A stretch of DNA of 64,000 nucleotides from Ferrovibrio terrae (GTDB taxonomy: Bacteria; Pseudomonadota; Alphaproteobacteria; Ferrovibrionales; Ferrovibrionaceae). The stretch is from the NCBI RefSeq assembly GCF_007197755.1, contig NZ_CP041636.1, positions 708,501 to 772,500 of the forward strand, written 5' to 3'. Positions 36,479-45,713 of this stretch are shown in pieces (the first letter of the stretch is position 1; the number at the start of each line of letters is the position of its first letter). The translations under genes were made by a program, and so were the position numbers. The notes beneath the pieces are model-generated. The model was not told the DNA's origin. It ran no database searches and worked only from the letters and a program-made list of their open reading frames with translations.

Positions 36479-37492
36479 ATGATGAACCGACAATGGGTGC
36501 TCGATCACTATCCTGATGGCCCAGCCACACTAGATACGTGGCGTCTGATCGAAACACCGATCCCGGAACTTGGCCCCCGCCAAATTCTGGTGCGGGTGCA
36601 ATGGCTCTCGCTCGACCCCTATATGCGTGGCCGTATCAGCCCAGCACAGAATTATACCGCGGGCGTCAAGCCAGGTGGCGCCATGCACGGAGGGGGGGTC
36701 GGTGAAGTCATCGCTTCCAGCCACCCCGATTGGGCCGTAGGCGATCTGGTCGAGACCATGGCCATGAACTGGCAGGAATATGCTGTGGTCACACCGGACC
36801 TGCCCGGTGCCGCCCGCGCAAATCGGGTGCCGAAGGACGTACCGCCGCAGGCATGCCTTTCCTGGCTGGGGATGCCGGGTCTGACCGCCTATGTCGGGCT
36901 CCTGGAAATAGGTCGGCCCAAACCTGGCGAAACAGTGGTCGTTTCAGCTGCTTCAGGCGCCGTGGGCCAGGTCGCGGGACAGATTGCCAAATTGATGGGC
37001 GCCCGCGTTGTGGCAATCGCCGGCAGCGATGACAAGCTCGCACATTGCCTCGGTCTCGGTATGGATGCCGGGATCAATTACCGCACGACCAAAGACCTCG
37101 ATGCCGCCATTGCCGCTGCATGCCCGGATGGCGTCGACGTCTTCTTCGACAATACCGGCGGCCCCATCCATGATGCCGTGCTGGCCAATCTGGCCGTTCG
37201 CGCGCGCGTCATCATCTGCGGGCGTATTGCGGTCGTGGACAAAACGCCGGCCGAGGATATCGGCTTGCGCGCCAGCGCCCGCCTGATCGTTACCAGAGCC
37301 ACCATTCAGGGACTCGTCGTTTTCGATTGGTGGCATTTAAGGGATGAAGCCTTCAAACACCTCGCCGCCTGGCACCGCAGCGGCCATATCCGTTTCCGTG
37401 AGGATGTGCTGGATGGCCTTGAACGTATGCCCGAAGCCTTCCTGCGGATGATGGCCGGCGGCAACCATGGCAAGCAACTGGTAAGGCTCTAG
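36479..37492 (+). CDS. Zinc-independent NADP-dependent MDR oxidoreductase (CurA/PTGR-like)
   Basis: About 337 residues: RQWVLDHYPDGPATLDTWRL, VQWLSLDPYMRGRIS, PGLTAYVGLLEIGRPKPGETVVV, the nucleotide motif SGAVGQVAGQIAKLMGARVV, and FDNTGGPIHDAVL. These define the PTGR/CurA branch, which reduces alpha,beta-unsaturated ketones or enones with NADPH. GTG at 36464 is an alternative start. It follows the nitronate monooxygenase-like gene by 24 bp and ends overlapping the convergent phosphotransferase gene by four bases. Confidence 0.85.
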   Translation: MMNRQWVLDHYPDGPATLDTWRLIETPIPELGPRQILVRVQWLSLDPYMRGRISPAQNYTAGVKPGGAMHGGGVGEVIASSHPDWAVGDLVETMAMNWQEYAVVTPDLPGAARANRVPKDVPPQACLSWLGMPGLTAYVGLLEIGRPKPGETVVVSAASGAVGQVAGQIAKLMGARVVAIAGSDDKLAHCLGLGMDAGINYRTTKDLDAAIAAACPDGVDVFFDNTGGPIHDAVLANLAVRARVIICGRIAVVDKTPAEDIGLRASARLIVTRATIQGLVVFDWWHLRDEAFKHLAAWHRSGHIRFREDVLDGLERMPEAFLRMMAGGNHGKQLVRL

Positions 37493-38514
37493 AGCAGGCC
37501 GCTGGGCCCCAACTTGGCGAAGCGTTTGCCGGCAGCAAGAAATCGGTTCGACTGCTGAGGATCGGCATAAAAGGGGTCATGCCCCTTTTGATGCGAGAAG
37601 TCGTACAGTACCGCCATTTTCCAGGCTGCCATGGCGGCGTACCAGTGCAGCTCGGTCAGATCGCGGCCTGAACGCGCTGCATACCGCCGGAAGATCTCCG
37701 CCCTGGTCGGGAATCCAGGTTGGAGAAACGCGGCGCTCAATTCCTGGTTTGGTGTCAAAGACTCGTCCTGCTCCGGATAGCAGACCGCCATATAGCCGAG
37801 ATCAAGCAGCGGGTCTCCGATGGTCGCAAGCTCCCAGTCGAGAATGGCCAGCAGACGTGGCGGTGCCTCGGAATGCCACATGACATTGCCCAGGCGATAA
37901 TCGTTGTGGACGATTGTGCCGTCGGATTCAGACGGGCAGTGCTTCTGTAGCCAGTCCAGCATTTCGAGGAAATCGGCCGGTACCGGACCGCGACGCGAAC
38001 GCAGCAATGCTTCGATACGCCCTAGATGGCGGGCATTGAATCCTTCTGGACGACCGAAGTCGCTCAAACCCCGTGAGCGCCAGTCCACGGCATGAAGGTC
38101 CACCAGGGTGTCCACAAAAACTTCCGCCATAGGCCGTCGAAGGTCCGGGGAACCAAGGCTCGGCGGGAGGGTATCCGTGATCACGACCCCCGGCAGCCAT
38201 TCCATGATGTAGAAAGGAACATCCAGCACTTCGCCCGCGGAGGCTGTTGCCAGAATGCGTGGAACGGGCAGGCCACTGCCCTCCAGCGCGGCAAGAATAC
38301 GCGCCTCTCTCAAGACGTCATGGGCGCCCTTGGGTTGCGGCGGAGGAGGCGGCCGTCGCAGCACAACGGCCTGCGCGTCATGCCGCAAGACATAGGTGAG
38401 ATTGGAGTGGCCATCCCCGATCCTCTGCAGCTGGGACACCCCCTTCAGCAGATCCCGGGTCACGAGGAACTCGGAGATTCGTTCTTGTGTCTCGGAAGTC
38501 CAATCCCAGACCAT
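37489..38514 (-). CDS. Phosphotransferase of the APH/ACAD10-like family
   Basis: A 341-residue kinase-like protein: LQRIGDGHSNLTYVLRHDAQAVVLRRPP (ATP-binding lobe), the catalytic loop IVHNDYRLGNVMWH and the metal aspartate in LAILDWELATIGDPLLDLGYM. Relatives include the N-terminal domain of ACAD10/11 and LvaA of Pseudomonas, which phosphorylate hydroxyacyl-CoA intermediates to allow their removal. In this block it may handle a gamma- or beta-hydroxyacyl-CoA. It starts at the stop of the gene upstream in the same operon. Confidence 0.85.
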   Translation of the reverse strand: MVWDWTSETQERISEFLVTRDLLKGVSQLQRIGDGHSNLTYVLRHDAQAVVLRRPPPPPQPKGAHDVLREARILAALEGSGLPVPRILATASAGEVLDVPFYIMEWLPGVVITDTLPPSLGSPDLRRPMAEVFVDTLVDLHAVDWRSRGLSDFGRPEGFNARHLGRIEALLRSRRGPVPADFLEMLDWLQKHCPSESDGTIVHNDYRLGNVMWHSEAPPRLLAILDWELATIGDPLLDLGYMAVCYPEQDESLTPNQELSAAFLQPGFPTRAEIFRRYAARSGRDLTELHWYAAMAAWKMAVLYDFSHQKGHDPFYADPQQSNRFLAAGKRFAKLGPSGLL

Positions 38515-39458
38515 CAGTTGGCCTGCAGAGCAATGAGGCGGTCGAGATAAGTCTGTGGCCAGAAGGTCTCATACTGACCTGCTGCCAACTGGCCATCGAT
38601 ACTGGCTGTACAGGCAGCTTCCATAATCATGGTGGGATGCCGCCCTCCAGCCGGCAGCTTCATGATGCCGAAGCGGTTCATTTCCAATACGCAGGTGTTG
38701 CCGACCGTGTCGGCAATATCGAGCCGCAATGACCTCTGCGTCATGTCGCGGTCAAAGCCTGCCTGCTGTTTGGTCGTGGCAATCGGACTGAGTAGCCCAT
38801 CGCGCACAATATATCCGGCCGCGCCCCAGTCCCCCCTCGCCTGCCAAAGCCAGGCATTGACGATACGTGATGCATCAGGGGTATAGGCAATCAGCCATTT
38901 CCAGTGCTGCGGCATCGCCCACTGGCGCATACCCCAGGAATGGTCACGGTGAGCTACGTGATCCAGCACGATCTCGCGATCACCGAACCGCACAATTCCG
39001 CGTACCCAGCCGGTTTGCTCGAAGCGGTCGATGGCAAACCAAGACGGCAATCCATCTGGATTCTGGTGATAACTGAAAGGATCGTGCCGGCCGGTGAAAT
39101 CGAAATTCAGCGTAAGCCGCTCACTGCGATAGGCAAGGTTCGCTGAATTCGAACCGGCCGGCTGGACAAGGCTCAATCCCTGGAGCGAAAACGCGTCAAA
39201 ATCCATTTCTGCCGGGACTTCACCCTGAGCTAAATCCATCACAAGCGGCTCTGACCCTTCGCCCCAGATGACCACATTGAAACCGGCTTTTCCGTCGTCG
39301 GTCAGATAAAGATACGCCTGCAGGCCGACCCGCTGTTCCGGCACGACACATTGCCAGAACAGCGAATCACGCATGCGTTGACCAGGGGCGGCGCGATGCC
39401 GCAAATCATCGGTTGCCGTAATCTTGGCGGCCGGCATGCCGGTAATGTTGCGGATCAT
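38514..39458 (-). CDS. AttH/CrtC-like beta-barrel protein of unknown function
   Basis: A 314-residue protein. The motif VLDHVAHRDHSWGMRQW and the segment AYLYLTDDGKAGFNVVIWG resemble the AttH/hydroxyneurosporene-synthase-like double lipocalin fold. There is no signal peptide. Similar proteins are found in bacterial terpenoid and steroid catabolic clusters, often beside APH-like kinases as here. The conserved Asp-His pair in HRDHSWG might be catalytic. No reaction can be assigned. Confidence 0.65.
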   Translation of the reverse strand: MIRNITGMPAAKITATDDLRHRAAPGQRMRDSLFWQCVVPEQRVGLQAYLYLTDDGKAGFNVVIWGEGSEPLVMDLAQGEVPAEMDFDAFSLQGLSLVQPAGSNSANLAYRSERLTLNFDFTGRHDPFSYHQNPDGLPSWFAIDRFEQTGWVRGIVRFGDREIVLDHVAHRDHSWGMRQWAMPQHWKWLIAYTPDASRIVNAWLWQARGDWGAAGYIVRDGLLSPIATTKQQAGFDRDMTQRSLRLDIADTVGNTCVLEMNRFGIMKLPAGGRHPTMIMEAACTASIDGQLAAGQYETFWPQTYLDRLIALQAN

Positions 39459-39470
39459 GGCCCGTCCAGA

Positions 39471-40283
39471 TCAAAGTGGAGTGGCGTTCTGGCCTGCACG
39501 GCCACGGTCTGACTTGGAGAAGAATGTCTCGGTGCGAGACTCTACAGTCGGATTTCCGCCGCACAGAGCGTAGCCATAGAGACACTCGACTTTGAGCTGT
39601 TCGTCCAAGGTACGGCCGATCACCTCAAAAATGGTTTCCTTCGCCGATTCCACCGCGCGACGATCATTCCGCAGGATGCGCTGCGCCATGTCTTCTGCGG
39701 CCTGCATGAGCTGGTCATGCGGCACGACCTTAGAGACCAGATTGGCCGCGAGCGCCCGTTGAGCATTGATCGGTTCGCCGGTCAATTCCAATTCCAGGGC
39801 AATCCCGACGCCGCAGATATTCACCAGCCGGACAATCCCGCCGTCGGCCGGATGCATGCCACGCCGCAGCTCGAACGACCCAAATTGGGCGCGCTCGGAG
39901 GCGATACGGATATCGCAAGCCAGCGCCAGTTCCAGCCCCCCACCCAGCACCCAGCCATTGCAGGCTGCAATGATCGGCTTGTAAATGCGATGCAGCCCGC
40001 GCGTGATGCCACCGGCGAACCCATCAGGAAGCTTGTCGCGGCCAAGCGCCGGCCCGGCATCGGACCACTCCGGCACATGCGTCTTCAGGTCTGCACCTGC
40101 AGAGAATGCATCACCGGAACCGGTCAGGATGGCCACGCGAACCGCGTCGTCATCGCGAAAATCCTCCCAGACTTCGCGAAGCTGGACATGCACATCGATA
40201 TCGATGGCGTTCTTCACCTCTGGCCGGTTCAAGGTGATATAGGCGATTTCGCCCTTCTTCTCGTACAAAACCTTCTTCGACAT
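39471..40283 (-). CDS. Enoyl-CoA hydratase/isomerase family protein
   Basis: A 270-residue crotonase: IAYITLNRPEVKNAIDIDVH, GSGDAFSAGADLKTHVPEW, NGWVLGGGLELALACDIRIASERAQFGSFELRRGMHP and the C-terminal FFSKSDRG. A glutamate is present in the GGGLELALACD segment, and the second site reads FELRRGM. GGAGGAAAA precedes the ATG. It is an alternative BadK-like candidate for the missing cyclohex-1-ene-carboxyl-CoA hydration step. Confidence 0.87.
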   Translation of the reverse strand: MSKKVLYEKKGEIAYITLNRPEVKNAIDIDVHVQLREVWEDFRDDDAVRVAILTGSGDAFSAGADLKTHVPEWSDAGPALGRDKLPDGFAGGITRGLHRIYKPIIAACNGWVLGGGLELALACDIRIASERAQFGSFELRRGMHPADGGIVRLVNICGVGIALELELTGEPINAQRALAANLVSKVVPHDQLMQAAEDMAQRILRNDRRAVESAKETIFEVIGRTLDEQLKVECLYGYALCGGNPTVESRTETFFSKSDRGRAGQNATPL

Positions 40284-40298
40284 GTTTTCCTCCTGGTA

Positions 40299-41180
40299 TT
40301 AACGTTGCGTGGATACGCTGAGCACGTCGGGCGCCGTCGCCCGGTGGAAGCCATTAAATGGCTCATTGTGTTGTGCAGGCTTTAGCTTCCACCACAGCCT
40401 GCGGGCGTTCGGGGCCCCGCCATCTATCCGGATACACGATCCAGTGATGAAGCTGGCTGCAGGCGACAGCAGATATACGATCGCCGCCGAAACTTCCGCC
40501 TCAGTGCCAAATCTCTGCATCGGAATCTCCGGCGCGACTTCATTACGCAAGAACTCGCGGTCCTTCGGCTCATAGGTGTCCAGTCCACTGGATGCGATGG
40601 CACCTGGTGCCACGCTATTCACCCGCACGCCGGCAGAGGCCCATTCGCAAGAAGCGCTCTCGGTGAGTGTGTGCATTCCACCCCGGGCGGCTGCGGAGTG
40701 GGCGAAATTTGGCCAGCCATTCCAGATATCAGCGATCATATTCACGATTGCACCGCCGTTGGCTTCCATCCAGCGATTGTAAACTTCGCGCATGAAAATG
40801 AAGCCGCCGGTCAGGTTATTACGCACCACCGCTTCGAAACCCTTCGTAGAGATGGAGCGCAATTCGGCGCGGTACTGCCCGCCAGCATTGTTTACCAGGC
40901 CGTCGATGCGACCATGCTGCTGCAATATCGAGTCGACCGCGGCTATGACGGCCGCTTCATCCCGGATATCACAAATGTGCGCGCTTGCTCGTCCGCCATC
41001 GTCGGTAATCTCACGCCGTACAACCTCGAGCTTCTCCGCGTTACGACCGACAACAGCGACTGTGGCGCCAAGATAGGCCAGTTCGTGCGCCGTACATCTG
41101 CCGATGCCACTGCCACCCCCAGTGACGATAACCACTTGACCCTCGAATATCCCTTTTTGAAAGACCGAACCGTATTGCAT
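40299..41180 (-). CDS. SDR of the AtuG/citronellol-dehydrogenase or dienoyl-CoA reductase type
   Basis: A 293-residue SDR with VTGGGSGIGRCTAHELAYLGATV and LVNNAGGQYRAELRSIS. The YxxxK motif is missing: the region reads NFAHSAAARGGMHTLTESASCEWASAG. AtuG of the acyclic-terpene pathway and related proteins share this modified site. GGAGGAAAC precedes the ATG. It is the second gene of the MarR-led minus-strand operon. Activity may be enoyl- or dienoyl-CoA reduction rather than alcohol oxidation. Confidence 0.8.
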   Translation of the reverse strand: MQYGSVFQKGIFEGQVVIVTGGGSGIGRCTAHELAYLGATVAVVGRNAEKLEVVRREITDDGGRASAHICDIRDEAAVIAAVDSILQQHGRIDGLVNNAGGQYRAELRSISTKGFEAVVRNNLTGGFIFMREVYNRWMEANGGAIVNMIADIWNGWPNFAHSAAARGGMHTLTESASCEWASAGVRVNSVAPGAIASSGLDTYEPKDREFLRNEVAPEIPMQRFGTEAEVSAAIVYLLSPAASFITGSCIRIDGGAPNARRLWWKLKPAQHNEPFNGFHRATAPDVLSVSTQR

Positions 41181-41204
41181 GTTTCCTCCTGGTTTTTTGC
41201 TGGA

Positions 41205-41732
41205 TCAGGCTGCGGTAAGGCGGGCAATCACGCCTTTGTCGAAAGACAGGATCAGCTTACGCAGCAGATAGTCGAACTGCCGAAACTCTTCCTCAGTGAA
41301 TTCTGCAAAGGCAGCTTTTAGAGGAATAGCCAATTTCGGCACGCCCTCTCGTACCGCTTTGCGACCGGCCGCAGTCACTCGGATCACTGCCCGACGGCCA
41401 TCGAGTGCATCGGTTTCCCGCGTTGCTAGGCCGCGCCCCACCATCCCATCCAGAATGCGAGTCATGTTTGCGCGCGTAACACCAACCAACTCGGCAAGAT
41501 CGGCCGGATAGGCTGAGCCCCGGTCGTTCGACACCAACAGGCACAGCGCGTGGAATGAGCTTTCATTCATCCCGATGTCACGGAAAACCGGCTCAAAATA
41601 CTGCCCCATGCCATACAGAGTGATCCGAATAAGCCGGACCATCAGAGCAGTGTCCGTGGGCAAATCCGGAATGGCCCGCTCCATGCGGGGCGTAGTCGCT
41701 TCAACCACGGCCAGACGTTCTGTTCCTCGCAT
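41205..41732 (-). CDS. MarR-family transcriptional regulator
   Basis: A 175-residue winged-helix protein: ALMVRLIRITLYGMGQYFEPVF, ESSFHALCLLVSNDRGSAYPADLAELVGVTRANMTRILDGM and the wing ETDALDGRRAVIRVTAAGRKAV. It is the second MarR in the block and is first in the operon for the SDR, hydratase, AttH-like protein and kinase. Autoregulation through the inverted repeat at 41746-41763 is likely. Its effector would be a CoA ester or free acid. Confidence 0.87.
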   Translation of the reverse strand: MRGTERLAVVEATTPRMERAIPDLPTDTALMVRLIRITLYGMGQYFEPVFRDIGMNESSFHALCLLVSNDRGSAYPADLAELVGVTRANMTRILDGMVGRGLATRETDALDGRRAVIRVTAAGRKAVREGVPKLAIPLKAAFAEFTEEEFRQFDYLLRKLILSFDKGVIARLTAA

Positions 41733-41745
41733 TTAAGTACCTCGA

Positions 41746-41763
41746 TAGTTAATCGGTGAACTA
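41746..41763. promoter_or_regulatory. Inverted repeat upstream of the MarR gene
   Basis: TAGTT (41746-41750) and AACTA (41759-41763) form a short inverted repeat 14 bp before the start of the minus-strand MarR gene. It differs from the GTACGCAAGC element, so this MarR may have its own target. Confidence 0.35.
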
Positions 41764-41838
41764 CCTTGCAAACGACTATCCGACATTTCCAGAAACACCC
41801 AGACCAGATGATTCCTCAGGCATTCGACAGTGGTGGCG

Positions 41839-43659
41839 CTAGGCGTAAAGCGCCTCAATCACATCGCTGTATTTTTCAGCGACGATCTTGCGCCTTACCT
41901 TCATAGTTGCGGTGACCTCGCCGTCGTCGTGATCGAGTTCTTTCACCAACAAATGGAATTTCCGCACATTCTGAACCTGCGGCATCTTCTGATTGACCTT
42001 GTCAATCTCGCCCTGGATCAGCGCCTGCACACCCTCATTCTCCGCCAGACTGCGGAACGTCGTATAGGTGATACCGGAATCTTCCGCCCATTTCGAAACT
42101 GCGTCGTAATCAATCTGTATAAGCGCAGAGACAAAGCGGCGGCGGTCGGCAATCACAATCGCTTCCTTGATATAGGCCGAGAAGCGGAGGGCATTTTCGA
42201 TTTCGGACGGCGTAATATTCTTGCCGCCGGCGGTAATCATGATGTCTTTCTTGCGATCGATAATGCGCAGCTCACGACCGCTTGAGGCATCCACCCACTC
42301 ACCGATATCGCCGCTGTGCAGCCAGCCCTCTGTGGAAATCGCCTCGCCGGTGGCTTCCGGATTGCGGAAGTAGCCCCGGAAGACAGCTCCACCACGCATC
42401 AGGATCTCGCCATCTGGACCCAACTGCACTTCGTAGCCTGGCAGCGCAGGACCAACCGTACCTATGGGAGAAGTCTCAAGCTGAATAGTCGAGGGCCCTG
42501 AGGATTCCGTCATGCCGTATGCTTCGCGAACCGGGACTCCGATAGCGCGGAAGAAGGCGAGAATCTCGGGTGTGATCGGGGCACCTGCAGACACAGCAAT
42601 GCGACAGTCCCGCAATCCGATGAAGTTGAGAACCGCACGGATGACGGCAAAGTACCAGAAGGTCCAGATAAGACGCTGGCTCAGAGACCAGGTCGACCGG
42701 GGCTTGGTGGCAAAGCCAGAAATACTCCGCATTGCCGCGTTGTAGACCCATTCCCGGAAACCACCGGCTTCACGCACTTTCGTCTGGATGCCAGCATGGA
42801 ATTTCTCCCAGATGCGTGGCACACCAAAAAATACCTGCGGAGCAATCTCGCGCAGATCCTGTTGGACGGTCCGCAGACTCTCGGCAAAGTTCACGACCGA
42901 CGCAGTCTTGAGCGGTATCTGGACGGAGAACATCTGCTCTGCCACATGGCAAAGCGGCAAATAGGATACCAGCTGATCATTGTCGGACTGACGAAGCGCC
43001 GAGTTCAGACTGATCGAGCCTGCATTAAGGGAGCGCCAGGTGAGCAGTGCGGCCTTCGGCTTTCCGGTAGACCCGGAGGTAAAGACCACCAAAGCAACGT
43101 CATCAGGCTGCTGATGGCTTAGCCGGTGCGCCAATGCATCAGGATCAGCGGAGTTCCGCGCCTTACCCAGCTCTACAACCTGGTCAAAATAGTGCAGTCC
43201 AGCATTGTCATAGCGCCGCAAACCGCGAGGGTCGATGACAATGATATGGCGCAGATGCGGTAGGTGCTCGCGTACCGCCAGTACCTTGTCGACCTGCTCC
43301 TGGTCTTCGCAGACCACAACAGGCGCTTCCGAAAGCTGCAAAAGGTACTGGACTTCATTTGCCGGCGATGTCGGATAGACTCCTGCGGTCACTGCCCGCA
43401 CCATGCCGGCACCAAGCTGTGCCAGAACCCATTCCTGACGGTTCTCGCTCAGTATCGCTACCGCTTCACCCTCGGCGAGCCCGAGTTCGATCAAACCTGC
43501 CCCGAAATTCCGGGCGGTCTCAGCATATTCTTTCCAGGTCAGGGGCTGCCAGATGCCCTCGCGTTTCTGCCGCAAGGCCACGGCATTGGGCTTTGCCTGA
43601 GCCCAGTGCAGCAGATGATGTGGTAAGGTCTTGAAAGAGGAATCCGGGGCGGCCTGCAT
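41839..43659 (-). CDS. Long-chain acyl-CoA synthetase (AMP-forming, FadD15-like)
   Basis: About 606 residues: VALRQKREGIWQPLTWKEYA, P-loop VVFTSGSTGKPKAALL, the A5 motif AYGMTESSGPSTI, SGDIGEWVDASSGRELRIIDRKKDIMITAGGKNI and a C-terminal catalytic lysine in KVRRKIVAEKYSDVIEALY. The frame is open 54 codons further upstream into livF, but MQAAPDSSFKTLPHHLLHW is the sensible start. It is the last gene of the liv-type operon, so it probably activates the acid that the importer brings in. Confidence 0.87.
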   Translation of the reverse strand: MQAAPDSSFKTLPHHLLHWAQAKPNAVALRQKREGIWQPLTWKEYAETARNFGAGLIELGLAEGEAVAILSENRQEWVLAQLGAGMVRAVTAGVYPTSPANEVQYLLQLSEAPVVVCEDQEQVDKVLAVREHLPHLRHIIVIDPRGLRRYDNAGLHYFDQVVELGKARNSADPDALAHRLSHQQPDDVALVVFTSGSTGKPKAALLTWRSLNAGSISLNSALRQSDNDQLVSYLPLCHVAEQMFSVQIPLKTASVVNFAESLRTVQQDLREIAPQVFFGVPRIWEKFHAGIQTKVREAGGFREWVYNAAMRSISGFATKPRSTWSLSQRLIWTFWYFAVIRAVLNFIGLRDCRIAVSAGAPITPEILAFFRAIGVPVREAYGMTESSGPSTIQLETSPIGTVGPALPGYEVQLGPDGEILMRGGAVFRGYFRNPEATGEAISTEGWLHSGDIGEWVDASSGRELRIIDRKKDIMITAGGKNITPSEIENALRFSAYIKEAIVIADRRRFVSALIQIDYDAVSKWAEDSGITYTTFRSLAENEGVQALIQGEIDKVNQKMPQVQNVRKFHLLVKELDHDDGEVTATMKVRRKIVAEKYSDVIEALYA

Positions 43660-43669
43660 ATTCACTGCC

Positions 43670-44491
43670 TCACGAAAGCCAGCGCTTGCGGCGCTTGTAA
43701 TGCTTGATGTCGCGGAAGCTGGCCTGATGCTCGCCACCATCGGCGCTACCGAAATAGAACCGGCGGACATCTGGATCATTTTCAAGGAAATCGCTCGTTC
43801 CATCGATGACAATACGGCCATTTTCCATGATGTAACCGTAATCGGCGATCTTCAGCGCCTGGCGGGCATTCTGCTCGACAAGCAGAATTGCAACGCCATG
43901 CTCACGATTGATGCGCTGGATGATACGGAAAATGTCGGCCACGACCATGGGTGCGAGCCCAAGAGAAGGCTCATCAAGAACGATGAGGCGTGGCTGGCCG
44001 ATCAGGGCGCGACTGATCGCCAGCATTTGCTGTTCCCCGCCCGAAAGATACCCGGCAATCTGCTTACGCCGCTCCTTCAGTCGCGGAAAATACGAGTAGA
44101 CCATATCGAAGTCCGGCTTGACAGATGGTCGACCCTGGAGCGCGTTTGTTGCCGCGATCAGATTCTCCTCTACTGTCAGCTCATCGAAAACGTGCCTGCC
44201 TTCACGGACATGGGCCAGCCCGCGACGCGGCAAATCATGCGGCGCAAGGTTCAAAATGGATTCACCAAAGAAGGCAATATCGCCACTGACCACCCGGCCG
44301 TTTTCCAGCGGCAGAATGCCGGAAGCGGCCTTGAGCGTCGTCGTCTTGCCGGCGCCATTGGAGCCTAGAAGGGCCACAATGGCGCCGGACGGCACGTCGA
44401 TCGACAAACCGCGAAGCGCCTGGATACTGTGGTGATAGACAACTTCTATCCCAGTAACCGAAAGCGCCTTTATGGTACTTGCTTCGGTCAC
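43670..44491 (-). CDS. livF: Branched-chain amino acid-type ABC transporter ATP-binding protein LivF
   Basis: A 273-residue ATPase: Walker A LLGSNGAGKTTTLKAASGI, LAHVREGRHVFDELTVEENL (LivF-typical), signature YLSGGEQQMLAISRAL, Walker B LIVLDEPSLGLAP. The GTG start overlaps the stop of the binding-protein gene. Members of this operon type also import aromatic and alicyclic acids. Confidence 0.9.
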   Translation of the reverse strand: MTEASTIKALSVTGIEVVYHHSIQALRGLSIDVPSGAIVALLGSNGAGKTTTLKAASGILPLENGRVVSGDIAFFGESILNLAPHDLPRRGLAHVREGRHVFDELTVEENLIAATNALQGRPSVKPDFDMVYSYFPRLKERRKQIAGYLSGGEQQMLAISRALIGQPRLIVLDEPSLGLAPMVVADIFRIIQRINREHGVAILLVEQNARQALKIADYGYIMENGRIVIDGTSDFLENDPDVRRFYFGSADGGEHQASFRDIKHYKRRKRWLS

Positions 44492-45684
44492 ACGCTGATC
44501 CAGTCACCGCCCGGCTCCATGGCCTTGGAGGTCGAGTTGTACTTGTAGAGGCGACCAGAAGCGATCTGGTGACCACTGAGGTTGACCGGGAGGCCGGAAA
44601 TGCCGCCAGAGTCCCACGCCGTCATCGATTCCAGAGCCGCCTTCATATTCGGCAGCGTGAACGGCTTGTTCGCCTTGATGCAGCGTTCAGCGATTTCCGC
44701 GAATACCATGCCCGAGAGCCAGGCATTGGTATAGAAGAACGAGATGTAGTTCATCTGCGGACGCGTCTTCTGCACATACTCCCGCATCGTGGCCAGCATG
44801 GGAGCGCCGGTCTCATAGAAATAGCGATACGGGGTCACGCCGGTGTAATTGCCGCCAGCGGCAGCAATGGCATCATAGGTGAGCTTGTCACCGCTCCAGA
44901 TCGTACCCATGATCTGGCTCTGCACGCCGGCTTCGACAAGCTGCTTCACGAATTCCGGCAGCGGGGCCAGGATATATCCCTGGAAGACGATGAAGTCCGG
45001 TTTCGCGCGGCGCAGTTTGGCGACTTCCGGCGCCACATCGATGCCAGACTGCTTCGTGACGATCTCCGCAACGATCGGCAGGCCGAGCTTCTGCGCACGC
45101 GCCTTGGAAGCGGGGATGCCGTCGTTGCCGAACTCGGTTTCGGTATAGACCAGAGCGATCGTCGGCTTCTTGCCCGGATTGCTGCGGGCAATATGCTCCA
45201 TCAGCACTTCGTGCATAGCGCCGTAGCTCGGACCGGAGATGAAGTGATGCGGCATGTTGACCGGATCAGCGAGCGCCCCAGCCAGTGACGGCGAGGCAGT
45301 GATCACCGAACCGGAAGCGATCGCTTCCTGGGCCACGGCCTTGCACCATTCGGTACGATCACCGTAGAAGAAGGCCGGCTTTTCCGAGGCCATGATCTTC
45401 TTGAAAATGGCGACGCCCTGGTCAACCTTGAACCCACTGTCTTCTGCGACGTAGCGGAGCTTGCGCCCCATCACACCGCCATTCTCATTGCGCCAGGCAA
45501 TATAATCACTGAGCCCTGCATTCAGACTCGCCCCTGCAAAGGCGAAGGGGCCAGTGATCGGCTGCGCCGCGCCGATCACAATTTCAGGGTTGGCAGACTG
45601 ACCAATGGCGAAGCGCGGCACAGTGGCAACTGCAGCGGCTGCACCGGAAGCGGCAAGGAACTTTCTACGCGTTGTCTTGAGCAT
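44488..45684 (-). CDS. livK: ABC transporter periplasmic binding protein (LivJ/LivK-like)
   Basis: A 398-residue type I periplasmic binding protein. The N-terminus MLKTTRRKFLAASGAAAAVA is a twin-arginine-like signal. NPEIVIGAAQPITGPFAFAGASLNAG starts the mature domain, and AYTETEFG-like (VYTETEFGNDGIPAS) and TNAWLSGMVFAEIAERC follow. GGGAGG precedes the ATG. The unusual Tat-type signal and its position within liv genes suggest uptake of an organic acid rather than leucine; this is inferred from neighbours. Confidence 0.87.
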   Translation of the reverse strand: MLKTTRRKFLAASGAAAAVATVPRFAIGQSANPEIVIGAAQPITGPFAFAGASLNAGLSDYIAWRNENGGVMGRKLRYVAEDSGFKVDQGVAIFKKIMASEKPAFFYGDRTEWCKAVAQEAIASGSVITASPSLAGALADPVNMPHHFISGPSYGAMHEVLMEHIARSNPGKKPTIALVYTETEFGNDGIPASKARAQKLGLPIVAEIVTKQSGIDVAPEVAKLRRAKPDFIVFQGYILAPLPEFVKQLVEAGVQSQIMGTIWSGDKLTYDAIAAAGGNYTGVTPYRYFYETGAPMLATMREYVQKTRPQMNYISFFYTNAWLSGMVFAEIAERCIKANKPFTLPNMKAALESMTAWDSGGISGLPVNLSGHQIASGRLYKYNSTSKAMEPGGDWISV

Positions 45685-45713
45685 GATGACCTCCCTGGTT
45701 TTCTGTTATCTCG

